Of a stretch of DNA of 64,000 nucleotides, positions 59,944 through 64,000 are shown in pieces (positions within the stretch are counted from its first letter, which is position 1; each line of letters begins with the position of its first letter). Below the pieces are notes generated by a model that saw nothing but the letters and a program-made list of their open reading frames with translations, was not told the origin of the DNA and searched no databases. Source of the DNA: Heloderma charlesbogerti. Taxonomy: Eukaryota; Chordata; Lepidosauria; Squamata; Helodermatidae. The DNA is taken from assembly GCA_026122225.1 (NCBI GenBank), contig JANEZZ010002239.1, forward strand, positions 868,001 to 932,000, given 5' to 3'. Position numbers and translations under genes: made by a program.

Positions 59944-60013
59944 AGTTTGTATGCATGGCATTTTTTTCTGGCATTTTATAGGGTAGCCCCTCCCTGTTTG
60001 CATATAGCTCTGT

Positions 60014-61132
60014 ACACATCTAAGCCATTAGTAACATCCCGAAGAAGACTGTGAAATGCACAATTAAATGATTAAAATCAGTTTAATTGACACTTTTAAT
60101 CACCTAAGCTTTCTGGAGAGATAAATCTAAGAACGGCAACAAAGCCTACCCTTGTTTTCTGATCAGCTGTGTATCTTACTGCCGCAAAGTAATTTCTGGG
60201 GAATCTTGATTAAGTGAAACCATGAGATGCAAACACTTTCTGCATTACTCTTTGATGAGGGTGGGGGTGGGGGACCTCTATAGACAAATGGGCTTTTTTG
60301 CTGATCACTTTGCTTCCAATATGCAGACTCAGTTGCTTGTGAGACTTCGTTGTTTCTCTGTAGCAAAAGGTAGAGAGGCCCTTTAGCTTCCCCCCCCTTT
60401 CCTAGGCCATCAAAATCTCCAAACATAGGTGCTTATAATGTTGCTTGTTTAGAATAATACAAAATTAAAAACAAATCAACAGCTGGAACATCCACTGGTG
60501 GCATATGGTGGCTGGTCTCACACTGCCAGAAAATAAAGTACTGAGGGGCAACAAATAGCAGGGAAAGGCGGGGGAACTGCATCTGTCCAATATGGTCAGA
60601 AAGAAATACAAGATAACATCCAATTTCTGCACAAAAACAGGTGCTCTTGCATCCAAATGGCTGGGTTTTTTGGTGTATCCTTAGAATAACTGCCTCACTG
60701 GATCAGACCAAATGTCCATCGTGTCCAGCATGCAATTTCCAAATATGTCTACTAGCAATATGACTCTGGAAGCTCACAAACAGGCACAAGGGCAGCCACC
60801 TCACCTTGTCGTTTATCCCAGGCATTTGGCAGTCAAATATAAGATACACTGCTACTGAACATGATGGTTCCTTTCATTTAGCTTACAGAGGAGCTGAAGT
60901 AAGCCCCACTGTACTTAGCAAGACATCCATGGGCCTCTACTTTAAGTCTCAAGGTTTCCTGCTTCATAGGTAGCATAGATAGGAAACCCCACCTGGGATG
61001 GCTCAGGCAAAGTGTGGGAGAGGCATTTCTATCTGGGTCATCTTAGGATTCACAGGAACTGGGCTGGGCAAATACATTGTGCTCCCTGAGGCAAATACCT
61101 CCCCTGCCCCTCCTGCTTCATTTTCCATACCG
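60014..61132. other. Intronic stretch with one repeat fragment
   Basis: 60685-60790 (actgcctcactggatcagac, catcgtgtccagcatgcaat) resembles a squamate repeat whose consensus contains ggatcagacca and gtccagc. No gene was recognised. Confidence 0.4.
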
Positions 61133-61490
61133 CAGGGATGGGAAGCCTCAGGCCCAGGGGCCAAACCTGGCTTTCCTGGGGCCAATATGGCCCTCCAAGG
61201 CTGCCCAGATGGCCACATAACCTTCCTCTGGCCCCATTCCTTTTCCCTGCCCAACAATCACTTGGAGGTCTCCCAACTTTTGTGCAAATTTTTCCTCATT
61301 CTAAAAGGTTGAAACGCCTCTCCTGTGCCTGAGTTACTGGCAGTAACAGCTTTAAGCTTCAGTACACTGGTATTTTTGAAATTCTGCCCTACCCCATTGC
61401 CTTCAGCCCCACCAACCACTGGATTATGGCCTCCAAGAGCTTCTCCAACATTAAATTTGGCTCTCAGGCTGAAAGAGTTTCCCCACCCTG
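61133..61490 (+). mobile_element. hAT-type non-autonomous element
   Basis: Starts CAGGGATGGGAAGCCTCAGG and ends TTTCCCCACCCTG. The flanks ccataccg (61125-61132) and gtatacgg (61491-61498) share 5 of 8 bases. It contains ggcctccaagagcttctcca and ttaaatttggctctcaggct near the right end, typical of such elements. Confidence 0.65.
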
Positions 61491-62283
61491 GTATACGGAA
61501 CGGAGGACTGGCTGTTGAATGTTATGTCAGCACTGATGATGGGACACCATCTTCTCCTGCATGCACCTGAGGGCAGCAGCTAGCTTAGTGGGCACAGGGC
61601 TGGCTGTGTGGTACATAGAGATGGGCTCCATCCTCTAACAACTTGCCATGTCTTGCTCTTGGCCCCACATTATGCCTGCTCATGGCCCACTGCAAGGAGG
61701 CAGCTGTGGCATCTGTGTATGTCAGAGGAGCAGAGCAATGCACATGCCTGCTGTACTGTGTAGCCTGGCCTGGCCAACACACTGCCTTCTCATTCAGTTG
61801 GGGGCCTTTCCCAACAGCACTGTCTTGTGACGTGTTGGGAGAAGGTGACTAGGCTTGCTTGCTGCTGGCCTGGGACAGACAGCCTGACCCAGCAGCAGCA
61901 AGCAAGCAAGCATCAGCCCTGGGGCATCAGACTAGGAGGATGGGAAAAAGCCTTATGGGGATCAGGAGGAATGACCAGGGAGCGGCTGTCACTGCTTGCA
62001 CCCAATCCACAGTAGCTGTCCCAATTCTGCCTAATGGTAGGCCTGGCCCTGCATGGGAAATAATGGCCAAAAAAAAGTTCTTGGGAAATCTGAAGGGCCA
62101 GCTACACTCTGATGAACCTGTGCATATGTTAAGATCATCATCGGAACCCTACTTGCTGGCCCACCATTAAGATCATAAGGCTGGTGGGCCCTAGATAGGG
62201 CCCTATGGAACTCCTGCCCTTGGAGGTCCTTCCCAAGAGATAGATACATCTGGCTCTATTGGTTGTTGTTTCTGAGAGAATTT

Positions 62284-62490
62284 TAAAAATGTATTTGTTT
62301 TCTTTGCTGTTTAATTGAAAATTTTAAAAAATATATATGCTGCTTTTCTTACTGATTTATTTTTAATTTGGTTTTAAAATTAATGTATGATTTAATGTTA
62401 TATTAATATAGAATGGTATGTCTTCTATTGTAAGCCACTTTGGGAAGGCTGCAGGCTAGAAAGGTGGCTAAGAAATGCATTACATCAGCC
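62284..62490 (+). mobile_element. L2/CR1-type LINE 3' end
   Basis: AT-rich leader, then ttgtaagccactttgggaag, gctagaaaggtggctaagaa and atgcatta. Same order as 28790-28912. Confidence 0.6.
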
Positions 62491-62570
62491 TTCTTTAAGC
62501 TGATGCCTTCCAGATGTTTTGGACTACAACTCCCAGCATTCCTCACCACTGACCATGCTTTCACATTTCA
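62488..62570 (+). mobile_element. hAT-type MITE fragment
   Basis: cagccttctttaagctgatg, ccttccagatgttttggact and acaactcccagcattcctca match the left end of a common squamate hAT MITE. The right end is not seen. Confidence 0.6.
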
Positions 62571-62867
62571 GTGCAGACTTTAAACTGGCTGAGCCAGTTG
62601 TGGGAATGCTGTGCCATACCAAACGTGGACCCGCTACACTGAAGCCTTCCCTTTCCCACAAATGCCCCCCCCCATGCTGCAATCAGGCCTGAAAAAAGCC
62701 TCCATTGTCACTAATGGGTTTGTTTAAAAGCCTGGTAGCAATGGGGAATGGGTGACATTTTGGGGATGGCTGCAGTGGTGGGGAGGGCAGAGTTAGTCCT
62801 TCCCTCCCCAGCAGCCACTCTCCCTAAAAATGTTTCTCTTCACTGGAAAACCCTCCTCACAGCAATT

Positions 62868-62946
62868 AGGCTTTTTAAAAGCCTCCATTGGCACTACTGG
62901 AGGTTTTAAAAAGCCTCCATTGGCACTACTGGAGGCTTTTAAAAAG
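62868..62946. repeat. Tandem duplication of a short palindrome
   Basis: The unit aaaaagcctccattggcact plus actggaggttttt occurs twice in tandem. Each unit is itself an inverted repeat (gcctcca / tggaggc). Confidence 0.85.
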
Positions 62947-63266
62947 TCTCAGTGCTGGAGGGAGCAGTGAAACTGTCTTATCTCCAATCAGTTATTGAAG
63001 ATAAGGCAGGGAAGCTGGAGGGCCAGATGGGGACCTCCTGTGTGGTGTCAGGCCCCTAGATTGGAGATTCCCCATCCCTGGACTACAATGAAAGGTGGCA
63101 GCATATGCACAACTGGCTTAACATAGTGTCATGGCTTGCAGTCAACACAGGCTGCCTGAACACTGTGGCTGCCCAGGGCTGAAAGAGTTGTGTGACTAGG
63201 ATCTATTTAATAATATGAAAAACATTTACAAAGAAAACAAAATACAATAGAAGAAGCGTTGCTTAC

Positions 63267-63419
63267 AAAGGAGAAGTCTTCAGCATTCTGGCAGAGTAGC
63301 TTGGGGAAAATAGCCTGTCTCTGAAATCTTTCCTCGTCTTCAAAAATGTTCCCATACATAAAGCCATTCATCATAGTGGAGTGAGCATGGATGTCGATAT
63401 AGAATTCCAGGGTAACTTT
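63267..63419 (-). CDS. AGBL4: AGBL4 (cytosolic carboxypeptidase 6) internal exon with third zinc-ligand His
   Basis: Read on the minus strand, this 153-base exon encodes 51 residues. It starts KVTLEFYIDIHAHS, continues through MMNGFMYGNIFEDEERF, and ends LLCQNAEDFSF. I recognise this as the part of the M14 carboxypeptidase domain of CCP6 (AGBL4) around the IDIHAHS motif, whose histidine is the third zinc ligand in this family. CCP6 is a cytosolic enzyme that shortens polyglutamate side chains on tubulin and other proteins. The exon is bounded by a pyrimidine-rich acceptor ending ctatacag just above 63419 and a gtaagc donor at 63266-63261. Both edges are phase 0, and the frame joins the exon at 46764 without a break. 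There are no stops or frameshifts, so it looks functional. Earlier exons must lie beyond 64000. The assignment is from protein recognition only. Confidence 0.93.
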
Positions 63420-64000
63420 CTGTATAGAAGAAATACATACATACACAAGATAAATTGAAAATGTATTTCAAAAGAGAATCCAGCTATAAAAGCAGCTATG
63501 TCATCCCTGAAAATGAAAACATACAGCAGTAGGGATTGTTGTGCGAGAATGAAGATTAGGGCTGTTTCAGGTCTTTTCCAAAGTAGCATATGCAATCCTA
63601 AAATTGACATTCCTGTGCAGATGTTTCTCTTTGAGATGTTGTTCACACATCCCGCTATTCAGTGGAAATTTGTCAGTCATCCATACTGAAATTACAGGAG
63701 TTACCATAGATCTAAACACTTCTACAGGGGTCAGGAGAAGAATTATTCTGTTTCCATCCCTCTAAGAAACACAGAATAGTACAGTTCATTGATTATCTGT
63801 TCCCTCCACGCCAAGCCATTACAAATAATCTAAGAGATTAGCTTACATCATCTTTGTGTTCAGAGCGATGTCAGTACAGATAATAAATCTTTGTAAATTT
63901 TCTGCAGTTTCTTGTTCTTACAGCTGTTCCCCTGCACAGGGAAGATGTGTAGGAATTTCTCACCTCATGGTGACATTTCCCTGTATGCAGCAGTCAGGCA
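63420..64000. other. AGBL4: AGBL4 intron upstream of the 63267-63419 exon (partial)
   Basis: The branch/pyrimidine region of the acceptor lies at about 63420-63450 (gtatttcttctatacag on the minus strand). Nothing else was recognised to the window edge. Confidence 0.6.

Larger units (their letters stand above)
58438..60013. repeat. Interrupted large inverted duplication
   Basis: Inner arms 58545-58587 and 58859-58901 are perfect reverse complements over 43 bases (atgttagagattattctagg, aactgttagctcactgcttc and mirror), with a 271-base spacer. Outer arms 58438-58489 and 59959-60013 (agagctatatgcaaagaggg, aggggctaccctgtaaaatg and mirror) pair over about 52 bases with two mismatches and a 3-base indel. 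The arms keep the same order from the centre outward. The right side is stretched by about 1 kb, most of it the L2 fragment at 59340-59935. Confidence 0.85.
46765..63266 (-). other. AGBL4: AGBL4 intron between the two identified exons (16.5 kb)
   Basis: This interval lies between the donor after DFSF and the acceptor before SSTSF and is inferred to be one phase 0 intron. It contains a tRNA-derived SINE, several strong inverted repeats, a long (CCT)n tract, LINE 3' ends and hAT-type elements, listed separately. Very long introns are known for AGBL4 in other vertebrates. No extra exon that would fit the frame was seen inside it. Confidence 0.8.

Overview
This window is vertebrate nuclear DNA, most probably from a squamate reptile (lizard or snake). 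It holds no bacterial-type genes. The lineage call rests on the repeats: a full-length BovB/RTE LINE plus two BovB 3' ends, CR1 3' ends whose tail carries the GATCTGATCCAGCATGGC motif, L2-type LINE fragments, a MIR-like SINE and other tRNA-derived SINEs, and many small hAT-type elements with 8-bp target duplications.

Host gene: the only host coding sequence I can support is two exons on the minus strand of AGBL4 (cytosolic carboxypeptidase 6, a tubulin deglutamylase). The upstream exon is at 63267-63419 and carries the third zinc-ligand histidine. The downstream exon is at 46602-46764 and carries the catalytic glutamate. They splice in frame (phase 0) across a 16.5 kb intron. The rest of the window, 1-46601, appears to be the following intron (phase 1), more than 46 kb long. 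I did not find the final exons.

Repeat layout: 5-40 kb is dominated by a family of non-autonomous, hAT-like foldback elements. Ten are well defined (5349, 7130, 8269, 10655, 18600, 19981, 23519, 24515, 27642, 39482) and a further right-end fragment is likely at about 16.3 kb. They begin TAGGGATG and end CATCCCTA. Eight have recognisable 8-bp target duplications; one has a doubtful duplication and one lacks its right end. Their interiors are CpG-rich chains of palindromes built on arms GTGATAGGCTACGTAAA and TTTACGTAGCCTATCAC, and the number of palindromes differs between copies. Both ends of nearly every copy carry a GTAAGT- or GTAGGT-like 5' splice-donor match pointing outward. None encodes a transposase. 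Two sit inside the full-length BovB (22089-26473, 12-bp target duplication), one inside an L2 fragment and one inside a BovB 3' end, so they are younger than those LINEs.

28.5-46.6 kb holds CR1, hAT-type and simple repeats. 46.6-64 kb is poorer in recognisable repeats and contains the two exons and three strong inverted repeats (49.6, 51.4 and 58.5-60.0 kb). It also holds a 400-bp (CCT)n tract beside a LINE tail and an L2 3' end with an (AAGT)n tail. All family names come from reading the sequence. No database search was possible, so class-level calls are firmer than family-level ones.
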